Below are positions 33,623 through 46,484 of a stretch of 64,000 bases of DNA, piece by piece. The stretch covers positions 85,759,172 to 85,823,171 of the forward strand of contig CM060180.1 in assembly GCA_030549775.1 (NCBI GenBank), given 5' to 3'. This DNA comes from Tamarix chinensis (taxonomy: Eukaryota > Streptophyta > Magnoliopsida > Caryophyllales > Tamaricaceae). Under the pieces are notes generated by a model that saw nothing but the letters and a program-made list of their open reading frames with translations, did no database searches and was not told where the DNA came from. Numbering within the stretch: the first letter of the stretch is position 1; each line of letters begins with the position of its first letter. The position numbers were made by a program, and so were the translations under genes.

Positions 33623-36600
33623 GTATGCATGTTAGATTATTTTATAATAACTCATGATATACCTATATTATGGAGATTTATGCATTTTTGTAATGGAAAG
33701 TGAGAGTGTGAATTATTATGTATTTATGTATAATTTATGATTCTAAAATAATGTATGCTAACATGTTAGAAAATTTATTTATTATGTATGCTTTTTAGTA
33801 ATTAAAATATGAGAATGTATGTATGCTCCTGTACATATTATTTTGTTAGAAATATTATGCATGTCTAGGGTTAGGGTATGAATCATAGTTTTCTCTTGCC
33901 ATGCCATGCTAAGTAATTTAGTACATCCCTTACACATTTTACGCAAAGTTTGATATACTACATGTTGGTGTTGAGTATAATTAAGATTAGTTTATATGGT
34001 TTTTTATCTGCATGTTCTAGGGGTAGAAAGGTAATTTATATATACGCCATGATCCCTAACTTATATTCTTAAGTGGGATTAGCATGAAAATTATAATATG
34101 TTAGAAATACATACTAGGGTTTCACATGTATGCTATGTTAGATTCATGCTTAGGAGTACTGATATCTTTTATCATGTTATGAAATTTACTTGTATGATAA
34201 ATTATTTTTATTAATATATTTTAGCCTATTCATGGAAAAAATCCTTCAAAATTTAAACATGGTGAAAATTGGATAAAAAGGTGGTAACTAGGGTGTTGGA
34301 GGGAATTTTGATCATTATGACAAAAATGTGCCTCAAGGTGACTAATTAAACTAGGTGGATCTTAGTGCTAACTTTGACTTTAAATTGGTCTATTAACCTT
34401 AGGGTTGAATTAAATAATTGAGAAATAAAGGAAAAAGTTGTTAAGTATGGAATTGAAATTATTGTGTATTATGTTATATTTGTAATCAACAAATAAAATA
34501 TTAATACTTAAAGAGGAAGTCCTCAAGTTTAAGAATAGAAGTTCCTTAGGAATAGCTACCTTAAAGATGAGGTTTAGCCTTTATTTTGGTTTGGTTTTGT
34601 GGTTTATTGTAGTTTCCTAGTAAGACCCTATATCTAGTCTAATTAGTTCTCTAAACTTCTTAGATGATATTGATACTTAATAATTAGGTAGCTTAGAAGG
34701 TACAAGGGTATTGTATCACCTATGTGTGCCAATGTGACTAGACTTATGTTAGTGCCCCTAGTGATGTGTGTGGGAGGCTGCAATTCTCAACTATGTGGGA
34801 TTAATGCTTGAATTAGGTTAAAGGCTCGTAGATGATGAATAAGGAAATTAAATATTCAAATGTGATGGAATAAGGATGGGGATAGTTCAAATATGGTAGA
34901 TGAATGATGGTGATGATTCGGTGATGGTGATTTAATGATGATGATGATTTAAATGTTATTTACTAATTAGCATATGCATTCAATGATGGAATGATTCTAA
35001 AGTTAAGCTTCAAATGTTAGGGTTTAGATTAAGGTTAGAGTCATGGTTTAGGGTTAGGGTTATGGTTTGATTTGAATAGGATAGATAAGGTGATGTTTGG
35101 TTTGTATGAAAAGGTTAGGGTTTTGAAAGGATGGTTTAGGGTTTCAATTGCTTATACTGAATTAAGACTTTATTTAACCACAAATTATAGTAGGATTTTG
35201 ATGGTAATTATGGATATAAAAATATGTATTAAGGAGAGTAGAAAAGATATGGATTAATCTCTAATTCACACATACAAATAGATTAAAACTTTCAAGCTAA
35301 ATCGTTCACACATATTCGCTTTGCTTGAGTTTAAACTCTCACAGAATTCACCTATGTTCAACTTCAATGTTGATATTCAAATTCAATTCAATTCTCCATA
35401 TTCATGCTTGACATTCATTGCAGCATTTAACCTTTCTACCACTAGCTAAAAGTATAATTCAAAAGATTCTAAGCTAAAAGATATTATGCTACCTTAATGC
35501 TAACTTTGTACTACTTTATGCTAACTTTATTATCCAACTTTAATACTTAATTAATAAATTAGCTAAATTACTAATTATGCTCAAAAATCTTGCCAATAAA
35601 CTCCCTATGCATGTGGTCACTCCCTCTTTGTATGCCATGCATGCCATGCACATGCACGTAGACACTTAGTTGCTTGATTGTTATGTTTTGAGCAATGTAA
35701 CCATCCATTGGTCTTTAAATTTATGGAAGACACTTTCCAAATGAAGAATAATTGGTTCCATAATTATGAAAATCAATTCTTGAGTATTTGCTCATGCATC
35801 ACCTAGGTCCTAAGGTATAAAAGTATTGTGTTGTCAACATGTACTAATATGACTAGGTATATATTAATGTCTCCAAGTTTATATTATTTCCCCTTGGGTA
35901 AACTTATTACTCATAAAGTCACTTTAGTTGATGATATTTGGAAATGATATGGTATGGTTGGTTGATATAGCCTTAGTGCCCTACCCTATTAGTTATGAAC
36001 TTCTAATATGGTTGTGAAAGAGTTAAGTGTGTTGGCAAGATGAGCATTATACATTGGTGACATATATGTTATAACAGATTTGTTGCATATTGTCATGTCA
36101 TGTGTTATTATGTTTTATACATTTTTTTAATTTTTTATATATATATGTGCAATGTGGGTATGTTACCTCCTTAGAGGCATTTTAATTTACTTAGTATGAG
36201 AAAATCATACTTATACTATCACTTTTTAGATGAATATGTGTGTTGCATGTATTGTTTGAATAATTTTAAGAAGCATCATGTGGAATATTAAGAAAAATAG
36301 AGAAGTGAGTGTCCCTAATTTTGTAATGCTTATTATTGTAACATAATTGTAGGTGGGTTAAATGCAGCAAATCGAAGTCAGACCATTGTGTGCTCTTTTG
36401 TGGTCAGTTTTGTTTTGGACTCTTGTATCCTTAATGTATTTTTAGATATCCAAGGGTGCATTATATGAAAATTTTAATTATTTTATTGTTTATCCTTTCC
36501 ACTATTTTGTTTTTAGAATTGAATTGTTTTGAGCCATAGCAAATATCATAAGGAAGGTAAAGAAACATGACTTATGCTAAGTGTAGCAGTAATGCCCATT

Positions 36601-36659
36601 ATTTTATAATCATTTCAATAAAATGAAGCTTTTAAGTAGTAAATTTAGGGGTATTTTAG
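33623..36659 (+). mobile_element. Right part of degenerate long-LTR-family copy H
   Basis: It resumes copy H after the Tat/Athila-like insertion. Collinear similarity to element G is visible at 34060-34340 versus 43440-43720 (GGAATTTTGATCATTATGACAAAAATGTGCC). The end at about 36580-36659 keeps the family 3' wording in decayed form (CTAAGTGTAGCAGTAATGCCC, then AGTAGTAAATTTAGGGGTATTTTA). It contains an internal, roughly 1.15 kb spaced duplication (34690-34745 resembles 35805-35870). No gene. Confidence 0.5.
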
Positions 36660-38875
36660 TTTATCATGAATATGATAGGGTTTGTGTGAGTTTTCCATGT
36701 TGAGTATGAGAGTATGTTAATCATATATTTTAAGCATTCAAGCATGGACTAATCTATATGAACTTAAGTGTTGAAAATGAATTATTTTCCTATTTTTGTG
36801 CCTCTTTATCTTTAGGATATTCATAGATATATTGTGCTTTTTTAATATAATTTAAGCGTATAATGGTTTTCATTATGATTTTTACCTAAAGTTTTATAAA
36901 TAACATGTTTGGGTTTGAGTAGGTTTAAGTTAATATATGGCTAATTGAATTTTTGTGAGGCTTGCAAACATCTTAGTCATTTCATTTATGTTGTGCCATT
37001 TTTAGGAGTAAGTACAAGTTTTAGTACATTTAATATGCTAAATAAGTTAAAGAACTAAAATTTTAGCTTTTTAATTATGTGTTTTGAGCTTAAAGTGTGT
37101 TAATTGGGGTATATGATACATTAAGTGTATTTTAGTCATTTCAAAAATTCTAGAATTTCAATTAGCAAAGTTTGGCTTTAAAAATCTTTATTTATATGTT
37201 ATCTTACTGTAAGATGAGTTCTATGAATTTTCATTAAATTTTGATAATTATTAAGCACATTAGGAGTTAACTATAAATAAAAGGGCATAATTATTATTCC
37301 ACCAAAAAATATCTTAATTGACCATAGTGGGTCATGATGCACCATTGACCATTAACTTGTCCTTAACCTTTTTGACATGTGTGAATAGTAATAAATGGTG
37401 AATAACGATTTAATGTGAATAGTAATTTTTGGATATTAATGTGATGGTTTATGTAAATAATTATGAGCATATTTTGTCATGTGATTATTATTCAAGCATT
37501 GACACTATTTTTTTTAAATCGATAGTTGATGTGTGTGTGTGTGTGTGTGTGTGTGTACACGCTTCTTTATTAAAAAAAAAAGACATCATGAAATGAACCC
37601 ACATATAAAAGTGTGTTGGTTTGCTTTGTGTAGAAAGCTTCCATGCCTCGCTATCCTATCTTGAAAACCGCCACTATGGTGTTGCATAGTAACGAGAGAG
37701 TCGTTACCTTACTTATAGTTAATATATATGAAATTGTTAATAACATAAGCGACATGATATATGAGGTTTAAGATGTGATAACATTTAGAGAAATGAAACT
37801 GAAGGAATGAGATTGTAACTTAAACAAATAGCCTTGAGATGGCCTCCAATGTATGGTCAAGAATTTATATGTCTTCCTTATTTTATACTTGTGTTATTGC
37901 TTGCATGTATTAGCAATACTTCTTTCTAAGTGTTTTAAGGATCCTATAAAGGGTATCCATAATTAGGTGTGGATGTTCTTTGTGGTTGATAAGGTTCATT
38001 TTTATCTTTATTCTCTAGATTTGTTTAAGGGTTGATAGACCTTGGATTTAGATTTTCAATCTCATTAAAAAGTGAAATGGATTATCGTGTTGTAGTATCT
38101 TATACATCATGCTAACGTTGTGGCATCCTATTAGTATTGCAGTATGAATTGGTTGGTGTTATATTATGTTCTCCCATGGTTTTCATGTCCTAAAATTTTC
38201 AATTATGACATGTGAAAAGAACATAAATAAGTATATGATCATCATATAATAAGTGTAATGTACTTGTGAGTCATCTTAGGTATTAGAATTATCACATATA
38301 AATACATTTTATTATCATTATCACAAGTGATCCATGATTTTTATTTCTTTCTATCATCAATGATTTATCTTATTTTCTCTATAAGATTTTTATAATATGC
38401 CATATAACACAATTATATGTTATTGTTATTAGTTACATGTATTTACTTAATACTATTGATACTACACTTGTGTAGGTGTTTATGTGCAAGTACCCCTATT
38501 TGATTGAGTTACATTTTGTTGATTTGGGTTGAGAGTCAAGGATGTATGGTATGGCTCATTGAGTATTTTTAGTTCGAATTTTCGAGACTTATGTTTCGTT
38601 TACTTATGTTCTTTGTTTATGTTGTGTTTGATCATGTAGATCATTATAATTCTTTTATATCTAATTTTGTAGTCTTGCATCAATCTAGGATGAGGTTTTA
38701 GCTACACCTGATGTCTAGGTGTGAGTTATATTTTATATTTATATTTATCACTGGTTAGATATTGATCATATCTTTTTCTATACTAGATGTGGCGATAATA
38801 ACATGCAATTTTTGTTTTAGATTCAAAACCTCTTTTAAAAAGAATACTTTAGGCTATGAAAATCATGATGTTACA
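36660..38875 (+). mobile_element. Degenerate long-LTR-type 3' fragment (I)
   Basis: The right end (38795-38875) has ACTAGATGTGGCGATAATAACA followed about 60 bp later by GATGTTACA, the layout of the family's 3' terminus. The left extent is not defined. No coding region was recognised. Confidence 0.35.
37531..37556. repeat. (GT)13 microsatellite
   Basis: An uninterrupted dinucleotide run. Confidence 0.95.
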
Positions 38876-39728
38876 CATAATTAAGGGATTTGTTGCTAGG
38901 GTGGTTATGCTTCATGGCTTGATGTTAAATGTTGTATATCATTATACCTTTCTTTGCTCTATGGCTAGATGATCATATGTGGTGGACATTGTATACTCCC
39001 TTTATTTTTTGGTGGTAAGTTTCCAAAACTATGATTCATGGTAAAGAATTATTAATATCGCTCAAAATTCTTAATGCTAGATTATATAATCATAGTCTAT
39101 TATAAAGATAATAGGAGTTGATTTTTGTATGACTGTGGTGCTTTTTTATCACAAGTTTTATTTGGTTAATCATAAGAATATTCTTTGATGTAATCCATTT
39201 TTCTTGTATAATTCTTGTATACAAGTACAATGGTTGTTATCCTAGAATTATATTCTATATGCCTCTACACGTATGGTTTTGAGTATGTTGTTATTATACC
39301 ATGATCCCTTTTGGGTCATGAATCCTCTATATGATAGGATAGTTTTGAATTACTCAATTATTCACCATACTAATGTTGCATTTGTTATTTGGTTATTGTG
39401 ATGATGCCAGTTTTTATTCAGGAGTAGATATTGTTGTGTATGACTTTGTTAGTGATGGTTTTTGTCACTTAACTTTGCTTAGAGGAGTTATTTTGATCGT
39501 TTGAGAGTTAAACTATATAGCGTAGTGATTTTTCTCATATTGGGATTATTTTGTCCACTTGTCTCATATTTGCTCTTTTAGATTTTGCCTTATATTCTAG
39601 TTTATGGTTGATAGTTATGTATAGTTTTTATAAACCAATCACATCATTACGCTTTATGATATCTCCTCATGAAAGTTTGTTCATTTATTGTTGTCCCGGT
39701 AAAAGATTTTAATTTATTATGGGTTTAG
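38876..39728. other. No recognised feature
   Basis: AT-rich. I could not identify a protein family in any frame; probably old repeat sequence. Confidence 0.4.
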
Positions 39729-40478
39729 TGATGTGTTTTTTATACACTCATTAAAATAGAAAAAAATGGATTGGATGAAGGAAAAAAATAAAGTAGAAAT
39801 TTCAAACTACCTGTTAAGGATTCACAAAGATTTTCTTGAGAGAAAATCCTAAGAAAGAAGACACCAAGTAAACTTTAATAAGGAAATTTGAAGAAAAGCA
39901 CCAAGTAGATCTTTAAAGGAATAAATTAAACCTTGCATAGATGGAAGAATGTGCACTTACAAAAAAGATTTTAATTAGCTTTCAACTCAATCACAATATA
40001 TATTTTATATGGGGAAGTTAAGCCTTATATATAAGGAATAAAAGCTAACAAATTTTCTAAGAAACTCAAGCTAAGTCTCACAAAATATATTACAAATTTG
40101 TAGGTCCCTTTTATTCCATGTGTGAAAGTAGACTAATTAACTCTAACAATCCTAAGTACCCAACTAACTCCTTTAGGGATTACTAAAAATTGAAATCCAA
40201 CTCATTATAGCTCTTATAATTTGACATATGCACAAATAATACAAAGAGCACCATAATAGCCTATAAAAACTTAACAACTATAACCAACTTTAGCATAGGT
40301 TGTTATTCTTCCCCATGCACATGTAAATATCGTTTTTTGAATCCTCTTATATGCACATATCCAAATACATATGGCATCTAATGCCTTATCATGTACAAAT
40401 CTTCATCTTTGCAAGAATTCGCATGCTTCACAAGATTATCTCAAGAAAGTGTCTTAAATTTGTTAAACACTTCCAAGA
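39729..40478 (-). repeat. Probable solo LTR or LTR fragment of a Ty3/gypsy element
   Basis: It starts TGATGTGTTTTTTATAC, like the LTR ends at 17476 and 31920 (TGATGTGGTTTTTATC). It shares the stretch AAGTAAACTTTAATA and its context with the LTR-like sequence at about 55470-55560 in the SGR2 intron. The right boundary and a TSD were not found. Confidence 0.4.
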
Positions 40479-40579
40479 TTGTAACAATCCCATTTTCATA
40501 ACAATAATTTTTATTTTATTTTTCAAGATAATAATAAATATAGGGTGCTGCTACCGTATCTAACATAAAAGACGTATAA
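40479..40579 (-). mobile_element. Short reversed 3' end of the long-LTR family (K)
   Basis: TGTAACAATCCCATTTTCAT...GGGTGCTGCTACCG follows the layout TGTAACACCCC...GGAGTATTACCG at the left end of element B. Only about 100 bp remain before element G starts in the opposite orientation. Confidence 0.4.
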
Positions 40580-41212
40580 TGTAATACCCCATTTATATAA
40601 ATATTAAATTTGATACCCAAGTTTAAAGCTTGATTATTAATGTGTAATTAATTATAAAATTATTTTAGGGTTGGATTTCCTATTATTGTGTTTATTACTA
40701 TGTTCATTAAATTTGTGTTAATAATATATATTAGTATATTAATACTTAGAGGAAAGATGACAATAATAATAATAACAATAAAATGAATAAGAATACTGGA
40801 AGTAGTAGTAAAAGAGATTATAATAATTATAGTAATAACAAAATATTAATTGGATAGGATTTTTTTAGTATTTCATTTTAGCATTTAATAACCTTTTAAA
40901 AGTAATTGATATTATTCATTTATTTATTGTTTAATTAATAAATTAATATTTTATTTCAGAACCAAACCTAAACGTAACTAAATCCCCAACAACCCTTAGT
41001 TTAAATCCAACCGGAACCCCAACCAAACACCTCCTCATGTTCCATCCATATCTTCCCTTCCCCATACATTGACTTTGCCCTTGACAAACCTAACCTAACA
41101 CTTCGCCTTTGCCGGCCTGACTCCTCACCAAATATGCCCTCTTCCTCTTCCTTGCTTTCTTCTTCCTGCCTTCAACCTTGCACCGCATTGTTCCATCACT
41201 CGCTTTCCCTAC

Positions 41213-41776
41213 CAGGGGCGGAGCCAGGGGGTTTTCATGGTGTCACGAGACACCATAAAAATTTAGTTAAATATAGTTTGAACACTTTATTATCAGAAGT
41301 TACACTTAGCATAATGGACAGGACACCATGGAAATTCTATGAGGACGCAGGTTCAAGCCTCATGAGGTGCAATATGTTGGCCACAAATTTTACTACTTAT
41401 GTACTAAAATAAATAGCCACTTTCATGTTTTGATCGTGAGATCTCCCGCTATATTTTCTTAAAAACAGACCATATGGACTACACACTTTTTCAGCTTATT
41501 TGTTTAATTAACTTCTTTTACTTATTGTTCGAATAAGTGTATGATTAATTAACAAATAATTAGTATTTGGGCGAGATATTTAGATAAATTGAACTTAATA
41601 TTTTTAATTATAAAATTTATAACTTAAAATAAAAATATTATTGAGGTAAAATGAATAATACATTTTTTTTATTTTAAGTATTTTGTTATTAATTATATCT
41701 AATAAAATACATAACTATAATTATTATTGTTGTTATACAATGGACACCATGAAATCGAAAGTCTGGCTCCGCCACT
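41213..41776. mobile_element. hAT-like non-autonomous insertion (about 564 bp)
   Basis: Inverted ends CAGGGGCGGAGCCAG and CTGGCTCCGCCACTT differ at a few positions only. GGGCGGAGCC-type termini are typical of plant hAT-family MITEs. It interrupts the CT-rich block of element G. A clear 8 bp TSD was not found. The 92-codon frame inside (41134-41412) mixes host and insertion sequence and is not a gene. Confidence 0.6.
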
Positions 41777-44157
41777 TCCACTGTTCCCTGCTTGACTGGT
41801 TTGTCCTTTTTTTCTTTCTTCCTTCCATGTCTCGTCCCATCACTCGTAATCCCACCCCCTACTTTTTATCTAACCATGTTTGACCACCTGCATGCCTAGT
41901 TCCATCTCCCACCGCATCCTACTCCATTTTTTTTTCTTTCTGCCCCGATATATTTCGACCCATCTTCAATGTTCCCCTTCCTATGTGTTTGTTTCAATGT
42001 TCCCCTTCCTATGTGTTTGTTACCTCTACTTACCTTCTAGCTTTCTTCTTCACCAATCCTCTGCCCGATTGGTTCCTTTCTTCTTTTTTCCTCTTTCTCT
42101 TCTTCCATGTTCTTCTCGCACAACCCTACGCCATCCCTTCTACTCGATCGGCCTCCTTTCCCTCATTCTTTTTCCTTCTTCTCCCGCTCCTTGTGTAATC
42201 GAGCCTCTGTGTCGAACTGCAGCACCACCCTTGATTCATTCGCTCGTGCTCCCTAGCGTCAAGAGCCACCATCACCACCATTACTCTTCTCCTTCGAGCC
42301 TCCCTGCCCGAAACTCTAGCAGAACCGCCAGCCTCCCTATTGATACCTCTCCGCTTCCAACCACCATCACCATCTCCCCATTTTTCCCTCCAACCTCCTT
42401 CGTTGACCACTACCATCACACTCGTGCCTACCCCTCCACCTCATCGTAGCCCCGTCGAGTTCCTCGCCCTAGTAGGAACAGCAACAAGCAAATTACATTG
42501 CCTTCACATATTTGAGCAAGCACAATTAACCTCCCATTTTTCTTGGCCCTTGACCGTCTCCTTCGAGCTACATTCCAACACTTACACGACCCATTTTCTT
42601 CCTTGGGCACTCGACCACCGCTGTTGCTGCATCTCTACTATCACACCATGAAACAACCGCCCGCCCTTCTCCAACCTTAATGAAAGTTAATCCCTCGACC
42701 AACCACCAATCGTTCTAGCGGCAACTTCCCCCCTGCATGCGTTGGACGTGAGAGAAAATCCCTGCATGACTGGTATTTTTGTACCATGCAGTAGCAAATT
42801 TAGCCTTAACCCCTTCGAATATTAGTCCTTGTTTCCAATTAAATTTTATCTAATTATTATCTTAGTATAGACATTAATACGTATATTTTTTGTGGGTTGT
42901 GTTGTTGGCTTTACGTAATTCCTATACTGCTTAAAGTGGTCTTGGAAAAGGCATTTTGGTGGTATAATTTGTGTAGTTTGGATGTAAATCAAACTATTTC
43001 GCAATGGTAGAATTTTATGTATATATGATAGATTAATTTTTTAGAATAAGAATCATTCTAGGTTGATGTTGTTATAAAAAAAAATTATTTTTGAGAAAAA
43101 ATAAAAATATATTCTATGATGTATAAAATAATAAATATTGTCCTTTTAGAAATTAATAATCCACACATGCCTTGGTAATATTTTAAAAATTGGGACATAT
43201 GCCTAGGTCAATACATAAATTATGGCTAGAAATAATATGTTTGTCTAGGGTAGGGTTTGATCGAAATTTTGTCATGCCTTACATTGGACCTTCTAATGAG
43301 TTAAATATATTTCTTGGACATTTTAGATAGATCTAGGCATGTAATGTTTTGGTTTTAGAGCATAAAAGTAATTAAATTGTGATGATTCTATATTTCATGT
43401 TCTAATGGTAGAAATGTAAATTGTTTACATACCATGATTCATATCTAAATTTTTTTATGTGGAATTAGTGTGAATATTATGATATACTAAATTTGCATGA
43501 TGGGGTTCTATATATGTATTATGTTATATCTATGCTTAGGGGTAATATTGACTTTTGTTATAATAAGAAATCTCCTTGTTTGATAAATTATTTTTAATTA
43601 TTATATTTTTTCTTTTCATGACAAATATCCTCTAAAAGTAATCTAGTAATAAAGTGGTTAAGAATGAGTGATTAGAATTTAGAGGGAATTTCGATCATTA
43701 TGACAAAAATGTGCCTTAAATTGAATAATTTAAATAGTTGATTTAAGTATTGGCCTTTGAATAATTTTTAAAATAATTAGATGAAAGGATTGATTTGTTT
43801 AGAATTGGTTGATTATTCAAGTTATGGCATGATGCCTAATCCCAGGTAGTGTTGGCTTAGAAATTGAAGTCTCGTAAACCTAGAGAGGATATCTAGGCAA
43901 AATGTAAATCATCTCCTAGAGGGTTATTGAGATTTTAGGCTCAAAATCTAAGAGAAAAGTGATCATCATCAAACAAACACTATAAATAAAGAGAAATTCA
44001 AATAAAAAAGGCCAAACCTTTTGGTAGTGGATGTAGAAAAACTTTGTAAATCTCGTATTTATTGTTTGTCATCTTTCTACTTATTTCTCAAAAGAAAATT
44101 AATTTGACATTATTTTTATAAAATAATTTATTTACCTACTCTAGAGTATCCATACAT

Positions 44158-44860
44158 TCTTTTAACTATCAGTATGGGCCTCATTGCAAGTTCTACATTG
44201 ACCACAAGAGCCTTAAGTACATCTTCACATATGAGTCCAATTTGAGACAACACCAATGGTTGGAGTTGATCAAAGAGTTCAACTTGGACTAGACTTACCA
44301 TGAGGGTAAGGTCAATATGGTGGCAAATGCGGTTAGGCAGAATATGTCATGTCCCTTGAGATAATTGTATTATCAAATTATCTATGCTAGGATTTTAGGA
44401 AGAGGGAGATCAAGCTCATCACCGCTGGTAATTTGGAGGTAAGAATGAGTGCACTCACATCACTCATTCCATCTTTGAGGAAATTTGAGCAAATCAACTT
44501 GGTGATATTAAGCTCGAAAGACCAAGCAGGGTATTTAAGAGGGTAGAGCCTAAGGATTTTAACTCCATGAGGATGGCAGTGTTACATACCATGGTTAGTG
44601 TTGTATACCCCAGAGATGTACAAAGCTTAAGAGGAAGATCTTGGTAGAAGGATAATGTACTTCTTATTCCATCCACCTCAGAGGGGACAAGTTGTACAAA
44701 GATTTGAAGAAGGTGTATTGGTGGCCCTGAATAAAGAAAAAGGTGGTAGAGTTTGTTGCCCAATGTTTGACAAGTCAAAAGGTCAAAATCAGTCACAAGA
44801 TGCCAACAAGGTTAGTACAACCACTAGAATTTCTGAAATGAAAGTGGAACTTAAATTCCT
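44158..44860 (+). pseudogene. Ty3/gypsy RNase H and integrase zinc-finger fragment
   Basis: The frame from about 44180 reads DHKSLKYIFTYESNLRQHQW, LELIKEFNLD, stop, TYHEGKVNMVANAV, the conserved end of Ty3/gypsy RNase H (DHKSL...LRQ..W...Y.PGK.N.VADAL). After frameshifts it continues with VPEMYKALKRKILV and, near 44700-44800, VYWWPE-type, VEFVAQC and TSQKVKI-type wording of the integrase HHCC zinc-binding domain. Many stops and shifts; an old relic inside element G. Confidence 0.65.
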
Positions 44861-44879
44861 CTAGACATATCATACTTTC

Positions 44880-45500
44880 AAATGTTATCCTAGATGCAAA
44901 ACGATGAAGATCATCAACTTGGCTTTCGCTTATGATATGCTCCTATTCTGCAGGGGTGACTTAAGATCTATCCAATAAATTATAACAGTGATCAAGGATT
45001 TTTCCAATAGGTATGGTCTAAGCATAAATCCCCAAAAAATTTCTATATATTTTGCAGGTGTAGATAGATAGCTCAAGTCTCACACACGTCAAGTGCTCAA
45101 TTTGTTAGGAAGGAACCTTTTGTTTTACTTACTTGGGATTCTCCTTTCTACTACTCATATGACTTATGCTCAAATACAAGATTTAGTTGAAAAAATAACT
45201 AAGAAAATCCAATCCTAGCATACTCAGCTTCTGTCATATGCTGGACGTGCAAAATTAAATAAGTTAGTAATCTCTAGCATACAACTATGTTAAAGTCAAA
45301 TGTTTATCCTCCCTCAGAAATTGATTCACCAAATTGACAGCCTTTGTAGGAGGTTCCTATGGACAGGGAATGTAGATAATTCAAGAAAAGCAATGGCAGC
45401 TTGGAGGATTGTGTGTCTACCAAAACAAGACATACAAACCTAAAACAAAGCTACAATGGGGAAGCTTTTTTGGGGCATATGGAAAAAGAAAGACACCTTG
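44880..45500 (+). pseudogene. LINE (non-LTR) reverse transcriptase C-terminal fragment
   Basis: Frames show IINLAFAYDMLLFCRGDLRS (the LINE RT motif, with the usual ADD changed to AYD), SNRYGLSINPQKI, YLGILLSTTHMTYAQIQDL, SYAGRAKLNKLVISSIQ, IHQIDSLCRRFLWTGNV and KLFWGIWKKKDTLWFKWVH. This is the typical order at the C-terminal half of plant L1-type RT and the following domain. Several stops are present. It starts within a few tens of bases of the gypsy integrase fragment, forming a patchwork. Confidence 0.7.
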
Positions 45501-45537
45501 TGGTTTAAATGGGTGCATACCATTTAAATGGGTGATT

Positions 45538-45682
45538 CAAGTCGTTCCACTGGTTCAGAATAGTGGCTCAGAAGTGTTTTACCCTGAGAGGTGTAGGATC
45601 CGTTCCACCGGATGATAATAGTGGCTCGGGTGCGTTGTCCCTGAGAGGTGCTTCAAATCGTTCCACTGGTTTAAGAATAGTG
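45538..45682 (+). repeat. Decayed palindrome array of element G
   Basis: Three copies of CGTTCCACTGGTT-AGAATAGTGG or GATAATAGTGG with GTGTTTTACCCTGAGAGGTG linkers, a diverged version of the arrays in A-C. Confidence 0.7.
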
Positions 45683-46484
45683 GGGTCCCTGAACTCATCG
45701 TAAATAAATAAAATCGGATGTAATAATGATTATTATCAGATTGTTGGATTCGTATTACTTAGCATGCGATCGTGATTTCTTATACGCTTATATCTTATGT
45801 GCCGTCATGTCTAGTAATGTACTCATGAGTATGAATCCGTGAGCATGAGAATTGTAAGCTAGAGTCTTTCATATCTTATGTATTTATGCTTCCTTCCATA
45901 AGTTTGGTAGTATTGATTTACTCAGTACCGGACCTGTACTGATGCTACCTTGGTTGAATGGGTCCTATAATGATCCAGTGATGATGGGGAGCAGATCTCT
46001 TGTGCAGGTTTAAGATCGGATACTGTTTTGGGGTGGAAGGATTGACTTAAGAGAGTAGGTAATCCGGAATTTGATCCGTCGGGTTTTATCTTGTTTAACT
46101 ATATTCATCTTTGGAATTTACAAGTGTTGTATTTATAATTTCAAGGGTATTGTAATTGACTTTTAATTTCTCGTACTCTGATAAGCTTTTAAAATTCGAA
46201 TTTATTTTCAGGTTCCGCTGATTCATTCAATGATGATTTTATTTAGTGAATTTATTCACTTGCCATCTGCTTGTGGATATCTTCTTGTGGGAGTTTATCC
46301 TTACAACATAGATGTTTGAAATTTTGTTTGACAGGTTTTAGCCTTGCATTTAGCATGAGATAGATGGTGGAAATTTATCTCTTGTTAGATGTGGTGGTAA
46401 CATTCCCCAAATTCTATTCTAGCTTCCACTTTATTCTTTCAAAAAATATTTTTTTTTTCAGGAGTGAATTTTGGGGGTGTTACA

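Larger units (their letters stand above)
40580..46484 (+). mobile_element. Degenerate long-LTR-family copy G with internal insertions
   Basis: It starts TGTAATACCCCATTTATA and ends TTTTGGGGGTGTTACA at 46484. It has a CT-rich block (about 40960-42760), spacer, a three-copy version of the palindrome array (45538-45682), a CAGTACCGG-type block (about 45922) and a terminal inverted repeat (46393 and 46463 onward). It contains a hAT-like insertion and gypsy/LINE fragments, which explain its 5.9 kb length. The flanks TATAA and ATATA do not match exactly, so the left and right ends could belong to two different copies. Confidence 0.5.

Noticed and set aside
35027..35070. TTTAGGG-like words suggesting an interstitial telomere repeat
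   Set aside because: Only two or three imperfect units in a G/T-rich patch, with no array.
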